Shown: in pieces, positions 41,862-50,135 of the stretch
Position numbering within the stretch: position 1 is the stretch's first letter
Layout: the number at the start of each line of letters is the position of its first letter
Origin: Arthrobacter globiformis
GTDB taxonomy: Bacteria > Actinomycetota > Actinomycetes > Actinomycetales > Micrococcaceae
Direction of reading: 5' to 3'
DNA length: 62,224 nucleotides
Assembly (NCBI RefSeq): GCF_003261175.1
Contig: NZ_QLNP01000047.1
Location: forward strand, 1-62,224
Translations under genes and position numbers: made by a program
The notes under the pieces: model-generated
Database searches by the model: none
Told to the model about the DNA's origin: nothing
The model's input: only the letters and a program-made list of their open reading frames with translations

Positions 41862-43145
41862 GTGACCCAAGACCTCACCGGCTCCGAAACACCCACTCAC
41901 ACCCCGCGCGGTAACTCAGCCACCCGCTCCGGCGCAGCCAATCCACCGGCCAGCACCACACGGATCCCGCGGGCAGGCCTGCTCATCCTGGCCATGGCCG
42001 GCTTCACCGCCGTCACCACCGAACTCCTGCCGTCCGGGCTGCTCCCCCAGATCAGCCGCGAGCTGGGCGTGGAGGAATCGGCCGTCGGCTCGCTGACCGC
42101 TGCCTACGCCGCCGTCATCGTCATCACGGCACTCCCCCTGTCGAGGTTCCTCGGTGCGCGGATGCCCCGCAAGACCCTGCTGATCGTGACGGTGCTTGCC
42201 TTCGCGCTGAGCAACGTGCTGCTGGCCGCCAGCCCCAACCTGAGCCTGGCCATTGCCGCCCGGCTCCTCGGCGGTGTGGCCCACGGCCTGCTCTGGTCCA
42301 GCATGGCCCCCTACGTTGCACGGATCGTGCCGGCGCATTCCGTTGGCAAGGCCATGGCGATCGTGTTCAGCGGCAACAGCTTCGCCCTCGCGGTCGGCGC
42401 TCCGCTCGGGACGATGATGGGGGCCGTGCTCTCGTGGCGCGCCTCTTTCCTTGTGCTGGCCGGCGTCGCGGTGCTTCTCGCGTTGCTGGCAATTCGCTTA
42501 CTGCCTCCGGCTTCGGACGCCGACCGGGAGTCGGCGCCGTCAATGCGCGCAGCCATGGCACTGCCCGGTGTCATCGCGGTCGCGACCGCCTGGCCGCTGC
42601 TGCTCCTGGGCCACTTCGCCCTGTTCACCTACATCGCCCCCTTCGTCCTGGCCGCGGGCCTGCCCAGCAGCGCCACCGGCATCTCACTGTCCGTCATCGG
42701 CGTCGCCAGCCTGGTGGGCATCTGGATTGCCGGCCTCACGGCGGACGCCCGTCCCCGGGGCTCGGTCCTGACCGGGGTGGCACTGCTCCTGGCCAGCTTT
42801 GCCCTCCTGCCTTGGCTCGGCGGGACGTGGACGGGGGCACTCGCGCTCCTGACCCTCTGGGGCATCACCTTCGGCGCCACCGGCATCTACAACCAGGCAG
42901 CGATTCTCCGCGCGGGTGGGGAGCACAAGGACGCCGCCAACGGACTTGCCGTGGTGACCATCCAGTTGGGCATCGCCGTCGGTGCGGCGTACGGTGCCCT
43001 GGCCCTGAACACCGTCGGCGCGCTGCTGGTGCCACTCGCGGCGGCAGTTCCGCTGGCGGTGGCCCTGGTGATCATCTTCGCCAGCCGCCACCGCGGGTAC
43101 CCTGCCGGTCCGCGCGAGGTGCGTCTGTCCCGTCCACCCAAGTAA
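41862..43145 (+). CDS. MFS transporter, DHA1 family
   Basis: A 427-residue 12-TM protein starting at a GTG (AGGAAC upstream). After a Thr/Pro-rich cytoplasmic tail of about 38 residues the signature segments appear: VTTELLPSGLLPQISRELGV, RFLGARMPRKTLLIVTV (motif A, loop 2-3), and FSGNSFALAVGAPLGTMMGA. This is the AraJ/PbuE/YdhP type of drug or nucleoside exporter. The last codons and stop are formed by the left arm of an intergenic palindrome. Substrate unknown. Confidence 0.88.
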   Translation: MTQDLTGSETPTHTPRGNSATRSGAANPPASTTRIPRAGLLILAMAGFTAVTTELLPSGLLPQISRELGVEESAVGSLTAAYAAVIVITALPLSRFLGARMPRKTLLIVTVLAFALSNVLLAASPNLSLAIAARLLGGVAHGLLWSSMAPYVARIVPAHSVGKAMAIVFSGNSFALAVGAPLGTMMGAVLSWRASFLVLAGVAVLLALLAIRLLPPASDADRESAPSMRAAMALPGVIAVATAWPLLLLGHFALFTYIAPFVLAAGLPSSATGISLSVIGVASLVGIWIAGLTADARPRGSVLTGVALLLASFALLPWLGGTWTGALALLTLWGITFGATGIYNQAAILRAGGEHKDAANGLAVVTIQLGIAVGAAYGALALNTVGALLVPLAAAVPLAVALVIIFASRHRGYPAGPREVRLSRPPK

Positions 43146-43202
43146 CTCGCAGTTGTTGTCGTTTTGAGGGCTGAAAACGACAACAACTGCCAGTCAGTTG
43201 GG
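43137..43202. repeat. Intergenic palindrome, family I, copy 2
   Basis: Right arm begins AAAACGACAACAACTGCCAG and ends CAGTTGGG; the left arm carries four mismatches and encodes the last residues of the MFS protein. The insertion or spread of this unit has evidently set the end of the reading frame. Confidence 0.8.
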
Positions 43203-43307
43203 CTGCGTCAAACTCTTGCGCAGATCTTGTGGCTACAGTGCCCGCCTCTTGAGGCTGGTGCCTCACGATCCTTTCACAGCATCGTGTGGCGTCAACGAGG
43301 AGGTCCG

Positions 43308-44348
43308 ATGGAGTCGGTGCGGCGGAGCAGCAGGACGGAGACGGAAGCCGTAGGCGCCTTCTGGCGGTGGTGGTCCGTCGCAGGAGCCGGCCTGATCACG
43401 GCAGCCGTCATGAGCGGCGTTTACGGCGACCTCCCGGAAATCATCGGCGCCATGGTGATGGCGATTCACCCCGAACTCAACTGGGAGACCGGCCCGGGTA
43501 CCCGATCGCGGCACCGACTCTGCGTCACGGGCGGTGGCGACCCCCGGCTGCGCGTCCTGGCCGAGCGGTGGCGGCGGGCGGCTCCCGCGTCCACTGAGGC
43601 CTGGGAATTCGCCGCAGCCAGGGAGCCTCAACCCGGCATGGCCACTGGCACCCTCGAAGGCCTGGCGGAACCGGTGGACCTGGGGCGGGCCAGGATTACG
43701 GTGGACTGGGACGAGAGGAGCGCCCTGGCCGAACTCACGGTTTACCACCCGGCCTTCACGGGCATGGGCACCAACGACTGCCGGCAGGCAGGCCGCCTGC
43801 TGGTGGACTGGCTGATCGGCGAGGACGATGTCCAGCGGTGGGTCGGCGCCATCAACGTGGCCCGGACCGATCCCCGCGACAGCCAGCCAGCCGCCGTCGT
43901 GCCTGAATTTTTTCACGCGGTGGCCGCCCGGAACTCGGATCCCCGCTGGACGATGCGGGAGGCCAAAACATCCTCGGGGCACCGTGTGATTGTCTGCGCG
44001 CTGAGGCCCTTGCGATGGATCGATCACCCGCTGCTGGACCTGCACACGGCTGTCCGGATCAGCTACCGGCGGACCGGAAATGACGGCCTGCCGGACGATG
44101 GCCTGCCGGACGGGGAAGCACTGCTAGGACTGCTCCACCTCGAAAAGAACCTGGACGCGGTGCTCGGCGCGCGCGGCACGCTGGTGGCCTCAGAGACGTC
44201 CAACGGACTCCGCGTTCTGCACTACTACACCGACTCCGAGGACCAGAACGGACGTGACAGCTTCGACCGCTTCGCCCGGGACCGGCAAGAAGTCCAGGTG
44301 GCCCACACCGGCGATCCGGGGTGGGGCCGGGTGCAGAAATTTATCTAG
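43308..44348 (+). CDS. Hypothetical protein with DUF695-like C-terminus
   Basis: Start at the ATG at 43308 behind GAGGAGG; the longer frame to 43164 runs back into the palindrome. 346 residues. One hydrophobic helix at about 18-50 (FWRWWSVAGAGLITAAVMSG) may anchor it. The C-terminal 80 residues (LLGLLHLEKNLDAVLGARGT, then LVASETSNGLRVLHYYTDSE and ending near VAHTGDPGWGRV) resemble DUF695, a family of unknown function. The middle is not recognised. There is no operon partner. Confidence 0.65.
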   Translation: MESVRRSSRTETEAVGAFWRWWSVAGAGLITAAVMSGVYGDLPEIIGAMVMAIHPELNWETGPGTRSRHRLCVTGGGDPRLRVLAERWRRAAPASTEAWEFAAAREPQPGMATGTLEGLAEPVDLGRARITVDWDERSALAELTVYHPAFTGMGTNDCRQAGRLLVDWLIGEDDVQRWVGAINVARTDPRDSQPAAVVPEFFHAVAARNSDPRWTMREAKTSSGHRVIVCALRPLRWIDHPLLDLHTAVRISYRRTGNDGLPDDGLPDGEALLGLLHLEKNLDAVLGARGTLVASETSNGLRVLHYYTDSEDQNGRDSFDRFARDRQEVQVAHTGDPGWGRVQKFI

Positions 44349-44734
44349 GGCATACGAACGGCAGCCGGATCCGGGTTCTGGGGGGAATGCTCGCGGGTCC
44401 GGCTGCCATGCCCCGCTGGGTTCGAACTGGCGCGTTCCGCCGTCGGGGACAGGTTGATTTTGGGCGCGTGGACTTGGAAAAAGCATGGACGATGTGCCAG
44501 TCGTCGTGCCTCCGGCCACCCGATCTGGGGGTAGCATTCAAGCGCCAACTACCACTTCTCTTTTGGCCAGGGCCGGACGATAATTAAATCGATCACCGGA
44601 GCTGGGCCGGCGGCGGTGTCGCCTGTCTGAGACCAAGGCGGCCCCCCCAGCCGCCGCCGTCCCTTTATTTCAGCCGCCGCCCTTCCAAACCCGCCGTCCT
44701 CGACAGGCGCAATAGTGCGTCCTATGGTGATGCA
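44349..44734. other. Intergenic region of 386 bp
   Basis: Begins with a hairpin (44360-44407: GGCAGCCGGA/TCCGGCTGCC) that may terminate the preceding gene. A second GC-rich dyad (GGCGGCGG/CCGCCGCC, about 44612-44668) lies in the middle. The promoter of the following leaderless gene is at its end. No coding potential, no tRNA. Confidence 0.55.
44700..44728 (+). promoter_or_regulatory. Promoter of leaderless unit
   Basis: TCGACA (44700-44705), 17-bp spacer, TATGGT (44723-44728). Seven bases downstream is the ATG at 44735, so transcription would begin at or next to the start codon. Confidence 0.55.
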
Positions 44735-44905
44735 ATGAGCGATGTTCCAGCCGCCGATGCTCCGGCGCCTGAGCAGGACAAAAGCACCAGGGACGGCCTG
44801 GCCGACGCACTTTCGCCCGTTGTCGCCCCTGAAAATACCGATGAGGAGCGCCTCAGGGAGACCGGGTCCGACCAAGCGGCGGGCGAGCGCGAAGCAGCGG
44901 ACTGA
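44735..44905 (+). CDS. Small acidic protein (56 aa), leaderless
   Basis: Not a long frame but well placed: the ATG sits where the transcript should start, and the TGA overlaps the next gene's ATG (TGATG). The product opens MSDVPAADAPAPEQDKSTRD and continues ALSPVVAPENTDEERLRETG; it is Asp/Glu-rich, without hydrophobic segment, and probably disordered. Function unknown. Its tight coupling with the NTF2-like protein suggests joint expression. Confidence 0.6.
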   Translation: MSDVPAADAPAPEQDKSTRDGLADALSPVVAPENTDEERLRETGSDQAAGEREAAD

Positions 44906-45324
44906 TGAGCGAGGTTATAAACCGCCTGGCGGCGGCGCTGGATGCCCACGACCTCGAGGCGGCCGCGGCACTGTTTCATCACGACTACCGCAGCAGTCAG
45001 CCTGCCCACCCAGGCAGGGCCTTCGTTGGCCGTGCGCAGATGCATGCGAACTGGCAGGCAATATTCGCCGGGATTCCCGACATCCACACCGAGCTGGTTG
45101 GTTCAGTCGATGACGGGAACACCACATGGAGCGAATGGGACTGGACCGGAAACCGCGCAGACGGGCAGCCGTTCCGGGCCCGCGGAGTGATCCTCTTTGA
45201 AATCACCGGAGGCCTGATAACGGCGGGCCGGCTCTACATGGAGGAGCTCGAAAACGACGAGGAAAGCATCGAGGCAGCCGTGCACTCCATGTCCGGGCGG
45301 ACGCCGGACAAGCCACAGGGGTGA
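44905..45324 (+). CDS. SnoaL/NTF2-like protein
   Basis: A 139-residue protein with the NTF2-like fold pattern: INRLAAALDAHDLEAAAALF, then HHDYRSSQPAHPGRAFVGRA, and STSEWDWTGN-like TTWSEWDWTGNRADG. The family includes SnoaL polyketide cyclases and steroid isomerases, but also many proteins that only bind small ligands. The conserved tail ELENDEESIEAAV is typical of single-domain actinobacterial members. The start overlaps the stop of the small acidic protein gene. Confidence 0.8.
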   Translation: MSEVINRLAAALDAHDLEAAAALFHHDYRSSQPAHPGRAFVGRAQMHANWQAIFAGIPDIHTELVGSVDDGNTTWSEWDWTGNRADGQPFRARGVILFEITGGLITAGRLYMEELENDEESIEAAVHSMSGRTPDKPQG

Positions 45325-45385
45325 CGCGCCGCAGCGATCGACTGTGGGCCCGGGATTCGACAGGCTCAACCAGCGGGGACCAGCC

Positions 45386-46420
45386 TCAGGCGTGGGTGGG
45401 CTCCTCCACCAGCGCCGTGGCAATGCTGTCCGCATCCTCCAGCGCGGCCAGGTAGCGCTCGGCGTCGAGGGCCGCCGCGCAACCGGTTCCGGCGGCGGTG
45501 ATGGCCTGGCGGTAGCGGTGGTCCACGGCGTCCCCGCAGGCGAAGACGCCGCTCAGGTTGGTGCACGTGGTGGGCGAATCCACCTTGATGTACCCCTCGC
45601 CGTCGAGCTCCACCTGCCCGGCCACCAGCTCGGTGCGCGGCACGTGCCCGATCGCCACGAAGAGCCCGGTGGCGGGCTGGTGGCGGGTTTCGCCGCTGCG
45701 CGTGTCCGTCAGCGTGACACCGCTGACCTTGCCGTCGCCGTGGATGGCCGTGACGGCCGAGTTCCAGGCGAACGTGATCTTCGGGTTGTCCTTGGCGCGC
45801 TGCGCCATGATCCGGGAGGCGCGCAGCTCACCCTTCCGGACGACGACGGTCACGGACTTCCCGAAGCGGGTCAGGAAGGTGGCCTCTTCCATGGCGGAAT
45901 CGCCGCCGCCCACCACCATGATGTCCTGGTCGCGGAAGAAGAAACCGTCGCAGGTGGCGCACCAGGAGACGCCGTGGCCGCTGAATTTCTTTTCCTCGGC
46001 CAGCCCGAGTTCCTTGTATGCGGAGCCGGTGGCCAGGATGACAGCCGGGGCCTGGTACGTCTCGCCCGCACCGGTGACCACGCGCTTGAGGTGACCCTTG
46101 AGCTGAACGGAAGTGGCGTCGTCGAACACCACCTGCGCGCCGAACTTTTCGGCCTGCTGTTGCAGGCCGTCCATGAGCTCCGGGCCCTGGACGCCCTCTG
46201 GAAAGCCCGGGAAGTTCTCCACCTCGGTGGTGTTCATCAGTGCGCCGCCGGCCGTGACCGCACCCGCCAGGACCAGCGGTTTCAGGCCGGCCCGTGCCGC
46301 GTAGATGGCCGCGGTGTATCCGGCCGGGCCGGACCCGATGATGATGAGCTGTTCGGTGCTGACCTTGTCAGCGTTGGCCTTCTCGGTGCCGGCGTTCTCG
46401 GGCTTGGCGTTCTTGTTCAC
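45386..46420 (-). CDS. trxB: Thioredoxin reductase
   Basis: Start at the GTG at 46420 behind GAAGGAG; the frame extends to an ATG at 46450, but then the ribosome site would be inside the gene. 344 residues: FAD-binding GSGPAGYTAAIYAARAGL, redox motif CATC in VSWCATCDGF, NADPH-binding VVGGGDSAMEEA, and the C-terminal FAD motif VFACGDAVDHRYRQA. An extra 25-residue Lys/Glu/Ala-rich tail precedes the fold. As last gene of the ars operon it would recycle thioredoxin, which serves arsenate reduction. Confidence 0.95.
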   Translation of the reverse strand: MNKNAKPENAGTEKANADKVSTEQLIIIGSGPAGYTAAIYAARAGLKPLVLAGAVTAGGALMNTTEVENFPGFPEGVQGPELMDGLQQQAEKFGAQVVFDDATSVQLKGHLKRVVTGAGETYQAPAVILATGSAYKELGLAEEKKFSGHGVSWCATCDGFFFRDQDIMVVGGGDSAMEEATFLTRFGKSVTVVVRKGELRASRIMAQRAKDNPKITFAWNSAVTAIHGDGKVSGVTLTDTRSGETRHQPATGLFVAIGHVPRTELVAGQVELDGEGYIKVDSPTTCTNLSGVFACGDAVDHRYRQAITAAGTGCAAALDAERYLAALEDADSIATALVEEPTHA

Positions 46421-46459
46421 TGCTGGCTCCTTCTCTTCGGGCTCATTCACGGGAAGCTG

Positions 46460-46894
46460 TTACTGGGCGTCGACGTGGCGCGCGGGCAGCAGCTCGGTGA
46501 CCAGGGCTTCGATGCGGGTGTGGATCTCGTCGCGGATGGGCCGCACGGCATCGATGCCCTGGCCCGCGGGGTCCTCCAGCACCCAGTCCTCGTAGCGCTT
46601 GCCCGGGAAGTACGGGCACTCGTCGCCGCAGCCCATGGTGATCACGACGTCGGACTCCTTGACCGCCTCGGTGGTGAGGATCTTGGGGACCTCGGCGGAC
46701 ATGTCGATGCCGACTTCGGCCATGGCCTTCACCGCGGCCGGGTTCACTGCCTCCGCGGGCTGCGAGCCGGCGGAACGCACCTCGATTGCGCCCCGGGACA
46801 GGCTGGTGAGGAACGCCGCCGCCATCTGGGACCGGCCGGCGTTGTGCACGCAGACGAACAGGACGGAGGGCTTCTTGGCGGGGTCAGCGGTCAT
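46460..46894 (-). CDS. arsC: Arsenate reductase, low-MW-phosphatase type
   Basis: A 144-residue ArsC of the thioredoxin-dependent family: P-loop CVHNAGRSQ (CX5R; nucleophile Cys about 15), catalytic Asp region VLEDPAG, and the second redox Cys in MGCGDECPY. Reduces As(V) to As(III). The start follows AGGAGAAC. The tail (HVDAQ) is short. Between it and trxB are 39 bp; upstream lie a hairpin and the Cys-rich peptide gene, same strand. Confidence 0.93.
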   Translation of the reverse strand: MTADPAKKPSVLFVCVHNAGRSQMAAAFLTSLSRGAIEVRSAGSQPAEAVNPAAVKAMAEVGIDMSAEVPKILTTEAVKESDVVITMGCGDECPYFPGKRYEDWVLEDPAGQGIDAVRPIRDEIHTRIEALVTELLPARHVDAQ

Positions 46895-47041
46895 GGTGTT
46901 CTCCTAGGCTGGTGGTCTGTATGGCGAGATTGCGGAAAGAAGCGCCTGCCCGCCCACAGCGCCGCTTACACAAGTGCAACAAGTGTGGGCAGTTCAATCA
47001 AGAGCAGGATCAAGGGCGGTGCGTCCGTGCAGGCAGGACAG

Positions 47042-47069
47042 GCCTGCCCGTCGTCCGGGGCGGGCAGGC
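47042..47069 (-). terminator. Hairpin inside the ars operon
   Basis: GCCTGCCCG and CGGGCAGGC form a perfect 9-bp stem with a 10-nt loop, between the peptide gene and arsC. It could be a partial terminator or a processing signal that sets the ratio of peptide to ArsC. Confidence 0.5.
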
Positions 47070-47097
47070 GCGTGGATGTTCTGGTGTGCCGGAGCGG

Positions 47098-47154
47098 TCA
47101 GCAGCAATCCTGGCCGTCCTCGCAGCACTCGTCGTCGCAGCAGCCGGTGCTCAT
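47098..47154 (-). CDS. Cys-rich 18-residue peptide in the ars operon
   Basis: Too short for ordinary gene finding. Reads MSTGCCDDECCEDGQDCC and stop; six of 18 residues are Cys, in three vicinal pairs separated by acidic residues. The ribosome site GGAGGAGGTGAAGGG is the best in this operon and 7 bases from the ATG. It lies 21 bp after the MIP channel gene and before arsC, same strand. Vicinal Cys pairs bind As(III) in ArsD and ArsR proteins, so the peptide may hold arsenite, or feed it to the channel (inference). Alternatively it is a cysteine-sensing leader, since its translation would stall when Cys is low. I know no family for it. Confidence 0.65.
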   Translation of the reverse strand: MSTGCCDDECCEDGQDCC

Positions 47155-47175
47155 CCCTTCACCTCCTCCCCTTTG

Positions 47176-47913
47176 CTAGCGGGATTGGTCTTTGGCCAGC
47201 GGATGCTCGTTGACCGGCTCAAGAGCCGGCTCGTCCACCGCCGGCTCAAGCGCCGGCGCCGCCGGGTACAGGGCACGCACGAGCACAAATCCCACGGCAC
47301 CGCCGAGCAGCTGGGCCAGGACGAAGGCGGGCGCCGACGCCGGGGCGATGCCCGCGAAGGTGTCCGTGATGGTCCTGGCTATGGTCACGGCGGGGTTGGC
47401 GAAGCTGGTGGAACTGGTGAACCAGTAGGCCGCGGTGATGTAGCCGCCGACGGCGAAGGCCACCCGGTCCGTCCTGCCCGAGCGGAGGGTGCCGAACACA
47501 ATAACCAGCAGCCCCGCCGTCGCCATAACTTCGCCCAGCCAGAGCCCGGCGCCGGCCCGTTCGTGGCTTGAGAATGTCACCGCGTCCAGCCCGAACATCA
47601 GGTTGGCCAGAACAGATCCGGCCAGGCCGCCCGCTAACTGGGCCGCGATCAGCCCCGCCGCGGTCCGGGTGTCCAGCACGCCCAGCACCCGCTCGGCGAG
47701 GGTCACCACCGGATTGAACGACGCCGACACCGGCTGGAGCGCCACAATCAGCGCGACCAGTGCCGCGCCCGTGGCGAGGCTGTTCTGCAAGAGCTGCAGC
47801 CCGACGTCGTCCGGCGACAGCCGCGACGCCATCATGCCGGAGCCGACGACGGCCATGACCAGAAACGCTGTCCCCGTGAACTCCGCAGCCGCGCGCCGTG
47901 CCAACGTGCTCAT
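47176..47913 (-). CDS. MIP-family channel, AqpS-like, in the ars operon
   Basis: Start at the ATG at 47913, which overlaps the arsR stop (ATGA). 245 residues, six TM helices, two pore loops: the first NPA is changed to NPV (SFNPVVT), the second is NPA (SFANPAVT). In Sinorhizobium meliloti, the operon arsR-aqpS-arsC uses an aquaglyceroporin to let As(III) flow out after ArsC makes it; the gene order here is the same. No ArsB or Acr3 pump is present in the window. The C-terminus has ALEPAVDEPALEPVNEHPLA, an acidic repeat. Confidence 0.88.
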   Translation of the reverse strand: MSTLARRAAAEFTGTAFLVMAVVGSGMMASRLSPDDVGLQLLQNSLATGAALVALIVALQPVSASFNPVVTLAERVLGVLDTRTAAGLIAAQLAGGLAGSVLANLMFGLDAVTFSSHERAGAGLWLGEVMATAGLLVIVFGTLRSGRTDRVAFAVGGYITAAYWFTSSTSFANPAVTIARTITDTFAGIAPASAPAFVLAQLLGGAVGFVLVRALYPAAPALEPAVDEPALEPVNEHPLAKDQSR

Positions 47914-48260
47914 TTGCTGTGGCCCCCGATCAGGGTAGCCAGATTCGCCAGGGCATCGGTCCGCGCCCGGTAGTACACCCACACCCCGCGCTTTTCCCGC
48001 TCGAGGAGGCCGGCTGCGTGAAGGACCTTCAGATGGTGGCTGATGGTGGGCTGCGAAAGATCGAAAGCGCCGTTCAGGTCGCAGACGCAGGCCTCGCCAC
48101 CCTCATGCGAGGCCACGAGCGACATCAGCCGCAGCCGCACCGGGTCCGCCAGCGCCTTGAGCAGCGGCGCAATGCCTTCCGCCTCGGTCGCGGACAGGGG
48201 TTCCCTGGACAGCGGCGAACAGCAGGCAACCGTCTGCACCGGGGTGAGTTCCAAATTCAT
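47910..48260 (-). CDS. arsR: ArsR-family arsenic-sensing repressor
   Basis: Start at the ATG at 48260; a longer frame to 48335 covers the promoter. 116 residues: winged helix with LLKALADPVRLRLMSLVASH, the metal motif ACVCDLNGAF (the ELCVCDL type, Cys pair for As(III)/Sb(III)), recognition helix SQPTISHHLKVLHAAGLLER, and the wing KRGVWVYYRA. A further Cys pair (VACCSPL) precedes the helix. It represses the ars operon until As(III) binds. The palindrome upstream is its likely site. Confidence 0.92.
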   Translation of the reverse strand: MNLELTPVQTVACCSPLSREPLSATEAEGIAPLLKALADPVRLRLMSLVASHEGGEACVCDLNGAFDLSQPTISHHLKVLHAAGLLEREKRGVWVYYRARTDALANLATLIGGHSK

Positions 48261-48268
48261 AGACACAC

Positions 48269-48280
48269 GTAAATATTTAC
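48269..48280. promoter_or_regulatory. arsR: Palindrome in the ars promoter
   Basis: GTAAATATTTAC is a perfect 12-bp dyad 9 bp upstream of arsR, and is flanked by CATAGA (48258-48263) and TCTATG (48286-48291), an outer inverted repeat with the same centre. AT-rich in a GC-rich neighbourhood; probable ArsR operator overlapping the promoter. Confidence 0.6.
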
Positions 48281-48451
48281 ACTCATCTATGTCTAAGGCA
48301 AGGTGCTTCCCACTGCTGAAGAGCTGGGGCGCCAATTACCGGCCGTCCGGTATCCATTGCTGGCCTCGGGTGCGGGGTCCACTATAGAGAGGAGCGGCAA
48401 GGCTCGCACCGGCCGTCAGCGCCCATGGCCGGACGGATCTAGGGGGCACCC

Positions 48452-50104
48452 ATGGACAAGAGCGGTTCTGATTTTCCAAACCGGCGTGCTGTGCTGACGG
48501 CAGCCGGAATCGGGGCGGCCGGTCTTGCCGTTGCACCCCTCCTGTCCGCCTGCACCGGCGTACCCACAGTGGCTACGCCATCGGGTTCGGCCTCCCTGCT
48601 CCCGGCCCCTCCGGGACAGATCGCACCATTGCTGGACAAGCCAAAAGTCACAAATGCCCTGGCCCAGCTCGACGGATTGATCCGAAATGCTTTGGAACAG
48701 ACCGGGCTGCCGGGAATGGCCGTGGCCGTGGTGCATCAGGACGAGGTGGTGTACTCCAAAGGCTTTGGGGTGCGGGAGGTCGGCAAACCGGAGGAGATAG
48801 GCCCCGACACGGTGTTCCAGTTGGCATCCGTATCCAAGCCCATGGCGTCCACGGTGGTGGCAGGGGTGGTGGGGCGGCGGGTGATCGACTGGAACGACCG
48901 CGTCATCGAACACAACAAGAACTTCGCGCTCAAGGATGACTACGTCACGCGGAATGCGACCTTTGCCGACCTGTTGTCGCACCGCAGCGGACTGAAAACA
49001 GGGTCGGGCGACCTGCTGGAAGACCTCGGATTCGATCGCGCGTACATCCTCGGGCACCTCAACCAGGAACCCCTCGACACGTTCCGGTCCAGTTACAACT
49101 ACAGCAATTTCGGCTATACGGAAGGCGGCCAGGCAGCAGCCGACGCCATGAAAATGTCGTGGGAGGATCTGGCCGACGAGATTCTGTTCCGGCCGCTGGG
49201 CATGTCCGCCAGCAGTTACCGCCACTCCGCCTATGAGAAAGCATCAAACAGAGCAACCATTCATGTCCCGCTCGGGAACAAGGTGTGGGCAGCGAAACAC
49301 CGCCGCGATGCCGATTCCGAGGCCCCGGCCGGCGGCGCGAGTTCATCGGTGCGGGACCTGGCCAAATGGCTCCGGCTGCAGCTCGGCAAAGGCAGCTACG
49401 AGGGCAAGCCCGTCATTGATGCGGCCGCCCTCCAAACAACCCACGTTCCCCATACGGTTTCGGGCCCGGCGTCGGCACCGGCCGCCCGGTCGCGTTTCTA
49501 TGGGCTGGGCTGGAACGTCTCCTACGATGACCAGGCCCGCCTCCAGGTTGGACACTCCGGGGCATTCAACCTCGGTGCAGCCACCGCCGTCTCCATGCTT
49601 CCGGGTGAACAACTCGCAATCGTGGCGCTGACCAACGGGCGCCCGCAGGGAATTCCTGAAGCCGTCACGGCCGGCTTCCTGGATACTGCGCAGCACGGAT
49701 CCCCCACAGTGGACTGGCTTACCTTCACCGCCGCCGTCTTCAAACAGATTGATGAGTCCGAGAAACCAAAGGTGGACTACACCAGGGCTCCGGCCGATGC
49801 TTCTCCGGCCAAGGCAAACAGTGCCTACACGGGCACTTACGGGAACTCCTACTACGGCCCCCTTGTGGTCCTCGAGCAGGGCGGCAGACTGGCCATGAAG
49901 ATGGGACCCTCCGGCAGTCCCACGACATTCCCGCTGACGCACTTCGACGGCGGCACCTTCAGCTTTGAATCCATCGGAGAGAACGCCAATGGCCTGGCCG
50001 GTGCACTGTTTGCGGCACCAGTCCGCGGCACCTCGCCCAGCGTCACCTTGGACTTCTACGACAGAACCGGGCTGGGAACATTCAGGCGGACCTCAGAGGG
50101 CTAG
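48452..50104 (+). CDS. Beta-lactamase-fold serine hydrolase lipoprotein
   Basis: 550 residues. Tat-type signal (NRRAVLTAAGIGAAG) ending in a lipobox (LLSAC), so a folded, lipid-anchored surface enzyme. Class C/penicillin-binding-protein fold with S126-V-S-K129, Y217-S-N219 and a late HSG (GHSGAFNLGAAT). A DUF3471-like C-terminal domain follows from about 430 (SAYTGTYGNSYYGPLVVLEQ). Such proteins are D-amino-acid or beta-lactam-like hydrolases or esterases, seldom true beta-lactamases. A TATAGA box lies 64 bp before the start. Confidence 0.88.
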   Translation: MDKSGSDFPNRRAVLTAAGIGAAGLAVAPLLSACTGVPTVATPSGSASLLPAPPGQIAPLLDKPKVTNALAQLDGLIRNALEQTGLPGMAVAVVHQDEVVYSKGFGVREVGKPEEIGPDTVFQLASVSKPMASTVVAGVVGRRVIDWNDRVIEHNKNFALKDDYVTRNATFADLLSHRSGLKTGSGDLLEDLGFDRAYILGHLNQEPLDTFRSSYNYSNFGYTEGGQAAADAMKMSWEDLADEILFRPLGMSASSYRHSAYEKASNRATIHVPLGNKVWAAKHRRDADSEAPAGGASSSVRDLAKWLRLQLGKGSYEGKPVIDAAALQTTHVPHTVSGPASAPAARSRFYGLGWNVSYDDQARLQVGHSGAFNLGAATAVSMLPGEQLAIVALTNGRPQGIPEAVTAGFLDTAQHGSPTVDWLTFTAAVFKQIDESEKPKVDYTRAPADASPAKANSAYTGTYGNSYYGPLVVLEQGGRLAMKMGPSGSPTTFPLTHFDGGTFSFESIGENANGLAGALFAAPVRGTSPSVTLDFYDRTGLGTFRRTSEG

Positions 50105-50135
50105 AAGCGGGAACTGTTTCGTGCAACGATGCGGC

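Noticed and set aside
44410-44440. A tRNA-like GGGTTCGAACTGG segment
   Set aside because: It looks like a T-arm, but there is no matching stem, acceptor or anticodon arm.
46421-46450. TrxB start at the ATG at 46450
   Set aside because: The only ribosome site, GAAGGAG, would be inside the frame; it fits the GTG at 46420.
48452-50104. True beta-lactamase
   Set aside because: SxxK and YxN are shared with esterases and D-aminopeptidases; the DUF3471-like C-terminus and size do not suggest antibiotic resistance.
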